From Methylococcaceae bacterium (GTDB taxonomy: Bacteria > Pseudomonadota > Gammaproteobacteria > Methylococcales > Methylomonadaceae), in the NCBI GenBank assembly GCA_021647585.1, contig JAKIUK010000078.1, forward strand, positions 1 through 17,167: a stretch of 17,167 bases of DNA, written 5' to 3'. The notes under the pieces are model-generated. The model saw only the letters and a program-made list of their open reading frames with translations, had not been told where the DNA came from and did not search any database. Positions 5,917 through 13,219 of the stretch are shown piece by piece. Numbering within the stretch: position 1 is the stretch's first letter; each line of letters opens with the position of its first letter. Position numbers and translations under genes: made by a program.

Positions 5917-8226
5917 CTAAGTGGCCATTAACTGCTTGGCCAAGGTTACTTCTATACTATCTCCTGCTTGATTTAAAACATCTAAACCAGTGTCGGGCAT
6001 ATCCCCAGACGTTGATTGGCTTACTGCAATTTTTTCAGCCATCAAACTCAAACAAGTAATCTGAGCTGTCTTTGCGTAACCGAAGAAATACACATCAACT
6101 TCATCCTTCTGTCCAATACGCCAAGATCTCCTCGATGCTTGTTGGATTGTGTAGACATTATATCCAGACTGCATAAATGCAAGCGTTGGAAACTCTAGTA
6201 AGTCGAGTCCAGTTTTTACCAGTTCAGGATTGCATATTAGAATATCGATACCTAAATCAACCTGATCCAATATCCACTCTTCACGGCGGTCAGTTGCTAC
6301 AGTAGAGCGAAGCACTGATGCTTTAAAGCCTGCTGCACTCAAAAGACGTTTCAACCTTGCAGTCGTATCATGCTTGCCTGTGTAGGTTGTATAAACTAAT
6401 ACACGTCTATTGTTAGCCTTCTCTTTACGACAAAGTTCTATTAGCTCCTCTTCCTTCGGAGAAAGAACATCATCACCAAAAATAACATCAGCATTAGCTA
6501 ATTCATCTTTGGTATGAGGATGACGAACTGTTTCCTCACGAAAGCAGCTGTCAGGCCATCGTAGAAGGGCGTTCATTACAACGCCCATCAATGATGTATC
6601 ACCCTTACGCAAAGCATCATTAAGCTCTTGTTTAAGCGTCCTCTCAAGATGACTGTAAACATCAGATTGCTCTGTAGTCATGTCAATGTCGATGTAGTGC
6701 TCATTGTACGGAGGTAAAACATCACCCACATCTTTCAGCTTTAAAAACACCGTGTAAGGCAGCACATATCGGCAGATACCTTTAGGACCGAAACCTGGTC
6801 TTTTTTTGGTTCTAACCGTTATGCGTTTACCTTTGGCTGTACGATGATTATCACCAGACTTTTCAACATAAACGTCTTGTAATATTCCATGCTCACGCAT
6901 GAATGCCATCGATGCAGAACCAAGAGAGCCGTTATCGCTATATTGGAATCCATCCTCGATCATTCTAGCTGGCATCATTCGCCATAGAAGATAGAACAAG
7001 TCGCTTGCGTATCCGCCCATAAGTGTTCCAGTTAACAATAAGACTTTTCTGGACTTATTGGCTAGTACGCCCATAGCTTGACCTTGAGCAGAACCTTCAT
7101 TCTTATACTCATGACCTTCATCAACTATCAAAAGATCAAAAAAGCCATCGGGAAGATAGCGCTTAATGAACTCTGTTGGTTGATATCCACCTTGTCCAAA
7201 ACCAAACTCTACGCGTGACAGTGTTCGTTCCATGCGTGTTGCTTGACGGTCAGAGAATATTAAATTGCCATCCTCTCCCATCAAATTAACGAATTCATAG
7301 ATATTGTCAGCAAGCATGTTAGATATCATGTCCTCACCAAAGGCAGTAAGCAGCTTCTCAGCTGTTTTGGGGCCAATGGTAGGCAACTTGCACACAGCTT
7401 CTTTTACAAGCTCTCTATGAGATTTCTGTTTGGCAGAACGTGGTCGCATTAATGTCCACATGGGAGCATTACAACTTTTACACCAATGTTGTTTATCATT
7501 AATGCTATTAAGCAGTCGTGCTGGTAGTGGATTACCCTCCTCATCTTCATGTAAAACGCCACAATCAGGGCAGGATAATAAATGTTGAGTAGATACCTCA
7601 TCAAGGCGATTGCGAAAGTGCTGTTGGGTAACTGCAAAAGCAGGCTTCCAGTGATAGCCCATTCGCATCCGTACACGACCTATGATGAAAAACTCGGGGT
7701 GTTCAGTTTGTAACTGACCACCTTGAATCATTTCTCTTAGCTTAAGTAGTTTTACAAGAGTATCTGGACCATTAAGAATCCATACCTTTGCATCAGGGAT
7801 GGTTTCTAAAATTTCTCTTCTCCATTTATAAACTAGGTGAGGAGGACAGATAACCATTGAGCGCTGATATCCTTCTTGAAAGGCTACAGCAGCAAGGGTA
7901 ATTGCCATCATGGTTTTGCCAGTCCCCATTTCTGCATTTAGTACTGCCGCTTTCTCTTTGTTATCAAACAACAAACTAGATAATGCATGAACCGCATTTC
8001 TTTGAGAGTCAAATGGTTGTCGCAACATGCCATTCATCGCAAGATCACGATAAGGGTCTGTATTATCTTCTTGAAAGAGTGGTGGATTTTGTTGATTAAC
8101 AGCATCCACGAGTGAATCACCAAAGTCGGTGATAAAATCAGTAAGTTTGATAATATTATTATCAGTATCTTCCTGGTCTTCTTGTTGCAGGGGTACTGCA
8201 GTATTTGAATTTAAAATAGCATTCAT
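5917..8226 (-). CDS. SNF2/superfamily 2 helicase-like ATPase with inserted zinc finger and HhH
   Basis: A 769-aa superfamily 2 ATPase. Lobe 1 has the Q-like segment QPFDSQRNAV (70-79), Walker A MGTGKT (100-105), motif Ia ICPPHLVYKWRRE, DEGH box (369-372) and motif III LTGT (399-402). Lobe 2 ends with TGLDLLEF and the arginine-finger motif QQASRRSWRIGQ (695-706), which is SNF2-like. Between Walker A and DEGH sits a long insert with two CxxC pairs (219-222, 249-252; a zinc ribbon) and a helix-hairpin-helix LPTIGPKTAEKLL (281-293), suggesting DNA binding. The start at 8226 has AAGGAG seven bases upstream; a longer frame from 8268 would run through the leader hairpin and is rejected. It is last in an operon with the 152-aa gene. 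Likely translocates on or remodels DNA; transfer, repair and defence are all possible. Confidence 0.87.
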   Translation of the reverse strand: MNAILNSNTAVPLQQEDQEDTDNNIIKLTDFITDFGDSLVDAVNQQNPPLFQEDNTDPYRDLAMNGMLRQPFDSQRNAVHALSSLLFDNKEKAAVLNAEMGTGKTMMAITLAAVAFQEGYQRSMVICPPHLVYKWRREILETIPDAKVWILNGPDTLVKLLKLREMIQGGQLQTEHPEFFIIGRVRMRMGYHWKPAFAVTQQHFRNRLDEVSTQHLLSCPDCGVLHEDEEGNPLPARLLNSINDKQHWCKSCNAPMWTLMRPRSAKQKSHRELVKEAVCKLPTIGPKTAEKLLTAFGEDMISNMLADNIYEFVNLMGEDGNLIFSDRQATRMERTLSRVEFGFGQGGYQPTEFIKRYLPDGFFDLLIVDEGHEYKNEGSAQGQAMGVLANKSRKVLLLTGTLMGGYASDLFYLLWRMMPARMIEDGFQYSDNGSLGSASMAFMREHGILQDVYVEKSGDNHRTAKGKRITVRTKKRPGFGPKGICRYVLPYTVFLKLKDVGDVLPPYNEHYIDIDMTTEQSDVYSHLERTLKQELNDALRKGDTSLMGVVMNALLRWPDSCFREETVRHPHTKDELANADVIFGDDVLSPKEEELIELCRKEKANNRRVLVYTTYTGKHDTTARLKRLLSAAGFKASVLRSTVATDRREEWILDQVDLGIDILICNPELVKTGLDLLEFPTLAFMQSGYNVYTIQQASRRSWRIGQKDEVDVYFFGYAKTAQITCLSLMAEKIAVSQSTSGDMPDTGLDVLNQAGDSIEVTLAKQLMAT

Positions 8227-8291
8227 TTTGTATCTCCTTAGATTAAAAATTAAGGGAATACTCCCCAAAGGGAAGTGTTCCCTTTGGGGTT
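8227..8291 (-). promoter_or_regulatory. Leader hairpin and anti-SD of the helicase gene (copy 1 of 10)
   Basis: Transcript order: a 12-bp perfect stem with CCCCAAAGGGAA (forward 8263-8274) against TTCCCTTTGGGG (8278-8289) and a 3-nt loop, then an anti-SD, then SD and ATG. The SD segment (forward GTATCTCCTTA, 8230-8240) faces TAAGGGAATAC (8251-8261) across a 10-nt loop, with one G-U and one mismatch in RNA. Confidence 0.75.
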
Positions 8292-8308
8292 AAAATAAAT
8301 ATAACTAA

Positions 8309-8767
8309 CTATGCGGCTTCTTCAAAAGCATCTCTAGCTAGAATGGTGTACCACTCATTGCCAACAGGCGAGTCGTGGTGAAAGTTTTGTATTTTGATCT
8401 CTTTAAAGGGATGTGACTCATCAATGTAAACATGAAAAGTGCAATCCGTCGCTGGTAAAATCTTTGATAAAAATGTTCGAGCATCAACTGCTTCAATATC
8501 TTGTTGTCCAGAGATATTTCGCCAGCCATAATTTTCTACCTCAACATGCCAATACCCATCAGGGTTAATTTCATTTAGCTTGTCTGTAAGGTCAACGAGT
8601 AAGTTTTCCCACTGATCATCTAGTAGGAATTGATCCTCACATGCCATTGTCCAGCTGTCCTCTGTATTTTTAGCAGTTCCAATTTCAATAAGGTAATTGG
8701 CTTGCGCTTCGAGAATAGCGGTGGTGTCCCAACTAATGTAAGGTTTGATTTCTTTTTTGGTGTTCAT
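8309..8767 (-). CDS. Hypothetical protein, 152 aa
   Basis: Not recognised. An acidic soluble protein with many aromatic residues (DGYWHVEVENYGWRN), no membrane segment and no clear metal motif. Start at 8767 is set by GGAGG seven bases upstream; longer frames reach into the upstream leader and three-hairpin element and are rejected. It is the first gene of its transcription unit, following element copy 1, with the helicase next after a 82-bp gap holding its own leader. Co-transcription suggests a helper or regulator of the helicase, but this is only association. Confidence 0.75.
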   Translation of the reverse strand: MNTKKEIKPYISWDTTAILEAQANYLIEIGTAKNTEDSWTMACEDQFLLDDQWENLLVDLTDKLNEINPDGYWHVEVENYGWRNISGQQDIEAVDARTFLSKILPATDCTFHVYIDESHPFKEIKIQNFHHDSPVGNEWYTILARDAFEEAA

Positions 8768-8828
8768 AATGTGCCTCCATAAAAGCCAGAGACGCACAAC
8801 CCCAGCGGGAGTGAATCCCTGGTGGGTT
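8768..8828 (-). promoter_or_regulatory. Leader hairpin and anti-SD of the 152-aa gene (copy 2 of 10)
   Basis: Irregular stem AACCC...GGGTT (forward 8798-8828) with an inner GGGA/TCCC pairing. The SD side TGTGC CTC (forward 8770-8777) pairs with GAG..GCACA (8789-8798), with a small asymmetric bulge. Confidence 0.65.
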
Positions 8829-8836
8829 ATTAAAGT

Positions 8837-8923
8837 ATGCTCTATCAGAAAAATCTGATACCTGTCCCAAAGAGCGTGGGGGGCAGGATTTTGTAGTTTT
8901 CGTTGAATACGCAACGACACGGT
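8837..8923 (-). promoter_or_regulatory. Three-hairpin element, copy 1 of 4
   Basis: In transcript order: ACCGTG; hairpin 1 TCGTTG-CGTATT-CAACGA (forward 8900-8917); A-rich linker AAACTACAAAAT; hairpin 2 with stem CCTGCCCC/GGGACAGG (8861-8887, one mismatch) and loop CCACGCTCTTT; hairpin 3 TATCAGA-TTTT-TCTGATA (8843-8860); then GAGCAT. Stems 2 and 3 differ completely from the other copies but still pair, while loops 1 and 2 are kept. It lies between the terminator of the GHKL gene and the leader of the 152-aa gene. Confidence 0.75.
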
Positions 8924-8944
8924 TAAAAAACAACAATAACACAA

Positions 8945-8988
8945 TTTGTTTTTTAATGGATTCTTATCAGAACACATTAAAAAACAAA
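8945..8988. repeat. AT-rich palindrome fused to a terminator T-run (copy 1)
   Basis: Perfect 14-bp arms TTTGTTTTTTAATG (8945-8958) and CATTAAAAAACAAA (8975-8988). The right arm shares six bases with the terminator at 8983-9015 and includes its T-run in the leftward transcript. Confidence 0.7.
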
Positions 8989-9015
8989 CTCACTCCCCTG
9001 AAGGAGTAAGTTGTT
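8983..9015 (-). terminator. Intrinsic terminator of the GHKL ATPase gene
   Basis: Leftward transcript: AACAACTTACTCC pairs with GGAGTGAGTTTGTT (13 pairs, one bulged U), followed by TTTTTTAATG. It begins 13 bases past the stop codon. Confidence 0.85.
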
Positions 9016-9027
9016 TCCAAGCTTTTA

Positions 9028-10782
9028 CTATGCCTGTTTTGTTACTTTCAATTTACCATTGTTGTCTATCACAATAGAAAATGAAGTGTTCTTTAAAGTA
9101 CTATAAATACCAATATCTTGAGAGCCTAATAGTTCCTGAAGCAGTGCTTCTGGGTCTTTAGCTCTTTCCGATAGAACAAAACGATTGAATAGCTTTTGTT
9201 CGTTATACAGTTCTTCATCACTCCAGTGACCATCATCACTCCAACAAATAAGTTGTTTCATAACCTTTGCTGATAGTTCACTGCTAGGATAAAAAACATT
9301 CCCATTAGGTAAAACAAAAGCCTCATTAATCAATACTGTTTGACCAGACTTTATATGAGTAACTTCACATACAGCCTTTGTATCATTTGATTCACAATCA
9401 TTTACAAAACTAATTGTTGCTTCATTTACCCATGTCCCCTTAAAGATAATATCTTCATGAGAACCCATAAACCGATACGAGAAATGTTCCACTGGATCTT
9501 CAATTATATCGATGTAATCGTATATCCAATGGGCTTTGTCAAACTTAAAGCTATAGCTACCTTCCATGTAATATATAAGTACATTTATGGAAGCCTGTGC
9601 AAACATATACCCAATGGCACTGCTATTACCCTCGTATATAGAATAAATTGGATTTAAACCAAGCACTATAAAATCCTTGCTAGAAATATCACCTTTAGAA
9701 ATGAATTCATTTGTACAGCCCCAGTCTTCAAAAAAGTCACCTGGTTCTTCGTCATCTCTTAAAACAAAAGGATAGTCATACACCAAATTAAAGATTTTCC
9801 CGGGAACAAAAGGAATGTCATTAAAGAGTGATTTATAGTTAAACTTTGATCTACGATGCCCCATAGAATGAGCTAAATCCCAGCGTTTCTTCATGAAATC
9901 CTCAGCGGATAGTTGCTTTTTTTCTGTCACAAAACAATTCCAAAACAGTTCTGCCACACAATCAACAATCTGTTGTTCACATAAAGTTGAGTCAATTAAA
10001 ACATCACGATCAGGGACACGAGCAATAAATTGTTCAGAGTCTAAATGCACAACATTACACTCACTGCTTGACCCAGGATGACCAAAAGGAGTTAAGAAAT
10101 GATCACCTCTACCCGGCAAGTGGTCTCCGTTATAACGAATGGGTAAACCTTGTAAATATACTTTCGTATACATATTTGGCTTAAACACATCAGTGTGAAT
10201 GCCTGTCATGTGCATGAACCCCATAGCAGTATTCTCACCTACTAAAGAGTCTTCTGCATGAGGTCTTAATACTTCTCTACTATTGATAAAAATTGAAATA
10301 GGAAAACCTACTGATAATGATTCTATATCGGCTTGTAGTTTGTCCAGTTTATAGTCAATATCTAATAATGAAATAGATGTGCCTTTTCTAATTAAAGAAT
10401 GACTTAGACTAATCATTTCCTGATCTAGTATCTTTTGAGTTGAAGCTTCAAGCAATATGCCATTACTTTGAATGTTGATGGTTTTACAAGCATAGAGTGC
10501 TGCTAAAAAGCCTAATCCAAATGGACTTTCTTTTTGGATTGTCTCTGCATCCCACCCTGATGAGGCTACGGTGAGAAGGTTTGAAAAATCATCAATACCT
10601 ACACCATCGTCATCGATTGTTAAATAATCATCTTTGATAGTGAAACGTATTTCAGTAGCGCCTGCTCTTCTAGCATTTTGCATTAATTCTGAAATCACAT
10701 TTGAACGCCTTGTAAAAGCATGGCGTAGATTGTTTACTAATTTTGACTCATCAACTTCAAGTCTTACTGTATTTTGCTTCAT
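9028..10782 (-). CDS. GHKL (Hsp90/MutL-type) ATPase, 584 aa
   Basis: The N-terminal 150 residues form a Bergerat-fold ATP-binding domain: N-box SELMQNARRAGA (31-42, with catalytic-type Glu32 and Asn36), G1 box DDDGVGID (57-64), and G2 GLGFLAAL (89-96). This resembles stand-alone Hsp90-like and MutL/sacsin-type ATPases more than histidine kinases, since no H-box or receiver is present. About residues 150-290 may be a transducer-type domain; the rest is not recognised. Such ATPases usually work as ATP-gated dimers clamping a client or DNA. Start at 10782 has GGAG upstream; a longer frame to 10854 would cross the leader. It forms a single-gene unit with its own three-hairpin element and terminator. 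Substrate unknown. Confidence 0.83.
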   Translation of the reverse strand: MKQNTVRLEVDESKLVNNLRHAFTRRSNVISELMQNARRAGATEIRFTIKDDYLTIDDDGVGIDDFSNLLTVASSGWDAETIQKESPFGLGFLAALYACKTINIQSNGILLEASTQKILDQEMISLSHSLIRKGTSISLLDIDYKLDKLQADIESLSVGFPISIFINSREVLRPHAEDSLVGENTAMGFMHMTGIHTDVFKPNMYTKVYLQGLPIRYNGDHLPGRGDHFLTPFGHPGSSSECNVVHLDSEQFIARVPDRDVLIDSTLCEQQIVDCVAELFWNCFVTEKKQLSAEDFMKKRWDLAHSMGHRRSKFNYKSLFNDIPFVPGKIFNLVYDYPFVLRDDEEPGDFFEDWGCTNEFISKGDISSKDFIVLGLNPIYSIYEGNSSAIGYMFAQASINVLIYYMEGSYSFKFDKAHWIYDYIDIIEDPVEHFSYRFMGSHEDIIFKGTWVNEATISFVNDCESNDTKAVCEVTHIKSGQTVLINEAFVLPNGNVFYPSSELSAKVMKQLICWSDDGHWSDEELYNEQKLFNRFVLSERAKDPEALLQELLGSQDIGIYSTLKNTSFSIVIDNNGKLKVTKQA

Positions 10783-10848
10783 AAGTGTATCTCCAAATAT
10801 AAACGAGATACATCTATCCAAACGGAAAAATGTTCTCCCGTTTGGGTT
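10783..10848 (-). promoter_or_regulatory. Leader hairpin and anti-SD of the GHKL gene (copy 3 of 10)
   Basis: Stem CCAAACGG (forward 10818-10825) with CCGTTTGG (10838-10845), 8 perfect pairs. SD segment TGTATCTC (10786-10793) pairs perfectly over 8 bases with GAGATACA (10805-10812), loop 11 nt. Folding would bury the GGAGATACA just before the start codon. Confidence 0.78.
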
Positions 10849-10935
10849 ATGCACCAGCTAAGTAAATAGCTGACCAGAATCAAGTGCGCGGGACTCTGGT
10901 ATTTTTAGGTTTCGTTGAATACGCAACGATACGGT
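10849..10935 (-). promoter_or_regulatory. Three-hairpin element, copy 2 of 4
   Basis: Transcript order: ACCGTA; hairpin 1 TCGTTG-CGTATT-CAACGA (forward 10912-10929); linker AACCTAAAAATA; hairpin 2 CCAGAGTC-loop CCGCGCACTT-GATTCTGG (10874-10899), fully paired in the leftward RNA because of one G-U that would be A-C on the plus strand; hairpin 3 CAGCTA-loop-TAGCTG (10855-10872); then GTGCATAA, which runs straight into the AACCC of the next leader. Confidence 0.78.
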
Positions 10936-10943
10936 TAAACTTC

Positions 10944-10982
10944 GTTTTATTAAAACCACTCATTAAATGGCCTTAATAAAAC
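10944..10982. repeat. AT-rich palindrome fused to a terminator T-run (copy 2)
   Basis: Arms 10944-10958 and 10968-10982. In the leftward RNA, GTTTTATTAAGGCCA pairs with TGGTTTTAATAAAAC over all 15 positions with two G-U pairs; on the plus strand the same positions are A-C mismatches. It overlaps the terminator at 10980-11010 by three bases. Confidence 0.65.
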
Positions 10983-11010
10983 AAACTTACTCCCTAGGGA
11001 GCAAGTTGTT
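10980..11010 (-). terminator. Intrinsic terminator of the small-protein unit
   Basis: Leftward transcript: AACAACTTGCTCCC pairs with GGGAGTAAGTTTGTT (one bulged U, one G-U), then TTTATT. It lies 8 bases beyond the stop of the 82-aa zinc-finger gene. Confidence 0.82.
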
Positions 11011-11018
11011 TAGTTGGT

Positions 11019-11267
11019 TTATTGCATTATTCCTGCATGACAATGATTACAAATATTACCGACATGCTGATTGTAAGATTGTAAATTACACTTAGCACAA
11101 GTAACCGTTGATAATGCAAGCCCAAGAGCTTGAACTTCTGTCACTCGCGCATCAGGTCCATTCTCTCGCTCACACTTACATACTGTACAAATAACAATGT
11201 TTGAAGGATGAATATAAGAACCGTCGCATTGACAATCCCAATACTGGTTCGTTGTTTTAAATATCAT
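11019..11267 (-). CDS. Small double zinc-finger protein, 82 aa
   Basis: The protein is mostly two zinc-binding modules. First, W-D-C-Q-C near residues 10-14 with an Asn and then CTVC: the spacing W-x-C-x-C...N...C-x-x-C recalls RanBP2-type fingers. Second, CAKC (about 58-61) and CNHC (about 75-78). The start at 11267 is preferred over 11288 because AAGG sits nine bases before it and the overlap with the upstream gene is then 11 nt, exactly as at the preceding gene junction. Translation is probably coupled; there is no leader hairpin. The neighbour also has a W-x-C-x-C finger. Binding to RNA, DNA or protein is possible; no function can be named. Confidence 0.75.
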   Translation of the reverse strand: MIFKTTNQYWDCQCDGSYIHPSNIVICTVCKCERENGPDARVTEVQALGLALSTVTCAKCNLQSYNQHVGNICNHCHAGIMQ

Positions 11268-11667
11268 TACATATATCCTTCCCTTCATCAGGGTCTGGAG
11301 CGGTTAACCCACAATTGGAACACCATTCCGTACTCAGTGCATGGGCATAGTTTTTTGAGCAATTACAGTGCCAACTAGCTATTGATGTTTGTTCCTTATC
11401 ATCTGGAATAGCAGAGGTATCGTTAATAATTTCTTGAATATCAAGATGACCAGGACCATTGCCTTCCTCATCCACTAAAACAAAAATATTTCTAGTGATA
11501 CCGTCAGCAGACTTAATCGTAAATCCATATCCTTCAGGCTGATAACTCTCCTCATCTGCAGGAGTGATAAAAACACCAGTCACAATACCTCCAACCATTG
11601 TTGATAGCATAGATTCTGCCATTACGTTTGAGTAGCTTGTTGAGCTTGAAGCATCTCTACTGGTCAT
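11257..11667 (-). CDS. Hypothetical protein with C-terminal W-x-C-x-C zinc finger, 136 aa
   Basis: Residues 1-90 contain a Ser/Thr-rich N-terminus and a beta-rich domain with the striking stretch DEEGNGPGHLDI. The C-terminus has WHCNC, then 12 residues and CSNC: a four-cysteine finger of the same pattern as that in the next gene, suggesting duplication of a module. An acidic tail follows. GGAG lies eight bases before ATG 11667. The gene overlaps the upstream 182-aa gene by 11 nt and the downstream gene by 11 nt, so the three form a coupled set with one leader in front of the first. Function unknown. Confidence 0.78.
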   Translation of the reverse strand: MTSRDASSSTSYSNVMAESMLSTMVGGIVTGVFITPADEESYQPEGYGFTIKSADGITRNIFVLVDEEGNGPGHLDIQEIINDTSAIPDDKEQTSIASWHCNCSKNYAHALSTEWCSNCGLTAPDPDEGKDICNDI

Positions 11668-12205
11668 GCTGATTCTCCTGATTTTTGGGATTACGCATCT
11701 GTTCTAGCATTTGATATGTACCTGAGTGTTGAATACTCACTTTAGTGATTCGTGTCACAAAACCACCAAACTCATCCATACGAAGTTTGTCACATGTAAA
11801 AGCACCCATGATAACGATCTCTTTTTCTTCACAGTCTTTCTTTTTCAAGATAGATTGAAAAATAGTTTCTATCGTTAACTCGTAATCCGAGCAATTACAA
11901 TCATCGTTGATTTCTTCAACATTGAAATCAAAAATAAGTGTTCCATCGGCGTTAGGCTCTTTGTCATTTTCCTCAATGTAATCAAGATATTGCTTAACAA
12001 CGAAATTACTTTTGTCATTTAACATCTTTTTCTTTACCTCTATATCATTCCCCCAGCTAGGATCTTCTGAGTAAAAATAGAGATGCCCATTTTGGGATTG
12101 CTCGTGCTGCATACCAAGTGCCGCTAATGTTAATAATTCCAACTCCGTAAACAATGTCGCAGATAGCGTTGGATTAACTGTAGATTGTTCATAATTGTTC
12201 GCCAT
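11657..12205 (-). CDS. Hypothetical protein, 182 aa
   Basis: Not recognised. Acidic, soluble, with a Cys pair DCNCSD near the middle and a better defined C-terminal half (IVIMGAFTCDKLRMDEFGG, then TRITKVSIQHSGTYQMLEQM) that looks like a conserved alpha/beta core. Start at 12205 is chosen for AAGGAGG seven bases upstream; the longer frame to 12283 would read through the leader and into the previous gene's stop region. First of three overlapping genes, with the two zinc-finger proteins after it, so they may act together. Confidence 0.75.
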   Translation of the reverse strand: MANNYEQSTVNPTLSATLFTELELLTLAALGMQHEQSQNGHLYFYSEDPSWGNDIEVKKKMLNDKSNFVVKQYLDYIEENDKEPNADGTLIFDFNVEEINDDCNCSDYELTIETIFQSILKKKDCEEKEIVIMGAFTCDKLRMDEFGGFVTRITKVSIQHSGTYQMLEQMRNPKNQENQHDQ

Positions 12206-12262
12206 GATTGGCCTCCTTAATAAAAAAATAAAGGAATCCCCATGAGGGAATCCCTTATGGGG
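12206..12262 (-). promoter_or_regulatory. Leader hairpin and anti-SD of the 182-aa gene (copy 4 of 10)
   Basis: Stem CCCCATGAGGG (forward 12238-12248) with CCCTTATGGGG (12252-12262), loop AAT. SD side: CCTT (12215-12218) with AAGG (12231-12234) continued by GATT (12206-12209) with AATC (12235-12238) after a bulge, so the pairing reaches the base next to the start codon. Confidence 0.65.
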
Positions 12263-12279
12263 TGAAAAATGGGTAAAAC

Positions 12280-12588
12280 TCAATTCATTTTGATTACATC
12301 AACGGCATAATCGATATTTGACAACATCTCTTGATGCGTCATTGCTAGTTTTACTTTGTTTGTTTTGAAGTATTGATCGCATAAGTAAATATGCTCACAG
12401 TTTTCAACTTTTGGAATATAAAAATTGATTGGGTATGATGAATTCATCGGTAATGGGACTTTAACAATCACAATCGGAATTTCTTCTTCGTGAGTGTTGT
12501 CACAAAATTTGATAAACGCATCAATTAGATCAGTTGCAGTTACCCAGGTGCGGATAGATGCAAGGTAGTAGTGATGTTTATTAGGCAT
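12280..12588 (-). CDS. Hypothetical protein, 102 aa
   Basis: Not recognised. It begins MPNKHHYYLASIRTWV, has an acidic middle (HEEEIPIVIVKVP) and a C-terminal helix. No membrane span or metal motif. Two ATGs stand in tandem (12591 and 12588); the second is seven bases after AGGAG, like its neighbours, so it is used here. Own leader upstream. Lies between two other orphan small genes in the same orientation. Confidence 0.72.
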   Translation of the reverse strand: MPNKHHYYLASIRTWVTATDLIDAFIKFCDNTHEEEIPIVIVKVPLPMNSSYPINFYIPKVENCEHIYLCDQYFKTNKVKLAMTHQEMLSNIDYAVDVIKMN

Positions 12589-12648
12589 CATGTATCTCCT
12601 TTGTAAAAGCAAAGGAATCCCCATAAAGGAGATTGTCCTTTACAGGTT
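12589..12648 (-). promoter_or_regulatory. Leader hairpin and anti-SD of the 102-aa gene (copy 5 of 10)
   Basis: Stem TAAAGGA (forward 12624-12630) with TCCTTTA (12636-12642). SD segment TCCTTTG (12597-12603) pairs perfectly with CAAAGGA (12610-12616) over a 6-nt loop. A further hairpin precedes it at 12657-12679 (GCACAAC/GTTGTGC). Confidence 0.75.
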
Positions 12649-12704
12649 AGATGAACGCACAACTTTAGAATGGTTGTGCTTTTTAAGTGTAAATAGGTTG
12701 CTGG

Positions 12705-13019
12705 TTAAGCTGCTTCGTAATAAAACACTGTCCAGTCACCGTACCAGATATCTTGAAATACAACCATGCCAGCATCAATATCTAGATCAATCATCGAATC
12801 TGGATTGAAACTGTACTTTCTAATATCATCTTGGGAACAAAACTCCAATTTAATATGAGTAGCATAGGTTGTATGAACGTGTTTTAAAGGGCCAATGATA
12901 GGGCCATTAGTACCCCAATCATCAATGGTTTTATCAGGATCATCACGACCATGAAAAAGACCAAGATAAAGGCCTGGGATTAGTGGGTTTTCTTCGTTGT
13001 AGATTGGTAATTTAGACAT
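12705..13019 (-). CDS. Hypothetical protein, 104 aa
   Basis: Family not named, but the N-terminal half has the look of a conserved plasmid/ICE orphan: PGLYLGLFHGRDDP, DDWGTNGPIIGPL and HTTYATHIKL. Rich in aromatic and glycine residues, so probably a compact beta domain; no membrane span. Start fixed by GGAGG seven bases before ATG 13019. Preceded by its own leader and, further upstream, the stem-loop at 13082-13108. Confidence 0.75.
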   Translation of the reverse strand: MSKLPIYNEENPLIPGLYLGLFHGRDDPDKTIDDWGTNGPIIGPLKHVHTTYATHIKLEFCSQDDIRKYSFNPDSMIDLDIDAGMVVFQDIWYGDWTVFYYEAA

Positions 13020-13076
13020 GGGATATCCTCCAAAAAAAGAGAATATTCCCCAAACGAGAATATTCCCGTTTGGGTT
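13020..13076 (-). promoter_or_regulatory. Leader hairpin and anti-SD of the 104-aa gene (copy 6 of 10)
   Basis: Stem CCCAAACG (forward 13049-13056) with CGTTTGGG (13067-13074), apex containing GAATATTC. SD segment GGGATATCCTC (13020-13030) pairs with GAGAATATTCCC (13039-13050) with one bulge and one G-U, reaching the base next to ATG. The sequence GGGAATATTCTC occurs twice in the leader, once in the hairpin and once as the anti-SD. Confidence 0.75.
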
Positions 13077-13081
13077 AGTGT

Positions 13082-13108
13082 AGTACCAACACGTTGCGTG
13101 TCGGTACT
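13082..13108. repeat. Stem-loop after the 34-aa gene
   Basis: Twelve pairs, AGTACCAACACG with CGTGTCGGTACT and a TTG loop; one pair is G-U in leftward RNA. No T-run follows on the minus strand, so it may be a 3' stabiliser, a pause site or part of the next leader. Confidence 0.5.
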
Positions 13109-13113
13109 TTAAG

Positions 13114-13218
13114 TTAATCTTCTTTTTTGACTACCTTGTCTTGATTCACGACTAAGTAAATTCCGAATGCAAGAAACGCCAAAAGAACAATAGAGATAAC
13201 TATGTTTATAGTTGACAT
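13114..13218 (-). CDS. Single-span membrane microprotein, 34 aa
   Basis: Starts at ATG 13218, one base after the stop of the 37-aa gene (TAACATG). A hydrophobic span covers about residues 4-24 (INIVISIVLLAFLAFGIYL), followed by a short polar tail with NQDKVVKKED. The tail NQDK-V-K and the LAFG-Y motif match the 37-aa neighbour, so the two are tandem paralogues. No SD of its own is obvious; coupling to the upstream gene is likely. Function unknown; such small proteins often modulate membrane complexes. Confidence 0.7.
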   Translation of the reverse strand: MSTINIVISIVLLAFLAFGIYLVVNQDKVVKKED

Positions 13219-13219
13219 G

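Noticed and set aside
8227..8268. Longer N-terminus for the helicase starting at 8268 (and similar longer frames at 8977, 10854, 12283 and 12624)
   Set aside because: These extensions translate the leader hairpins, lack an SD, and each gene has a strong SD before a later ATG.
8890..8945. A sigma70 promoter shared by the four three-hairpin elements
   Set aside because: No consistent -35/-10 pair at a constant position could be found across the copies; only copy 3 has a fair TACAAT upstream.
12657..12687. Plus-strand intrinsic terminator (GCACAAC/GTTGTGC followed by TTTTTAAG)
   Set aside because: It has a T-run only on the plus strand, where no gene needs it; on the minus strand it has none, so it is treated as a hairpin preceding the 102-aa gene leader.
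13082..13108. Terminator after the 34-aa membrane protein gene
   Set aside because: The 12-bp stem is strong but no U-run follows in the leftward transcript, and the next gene follows in the same orientation with a leader.
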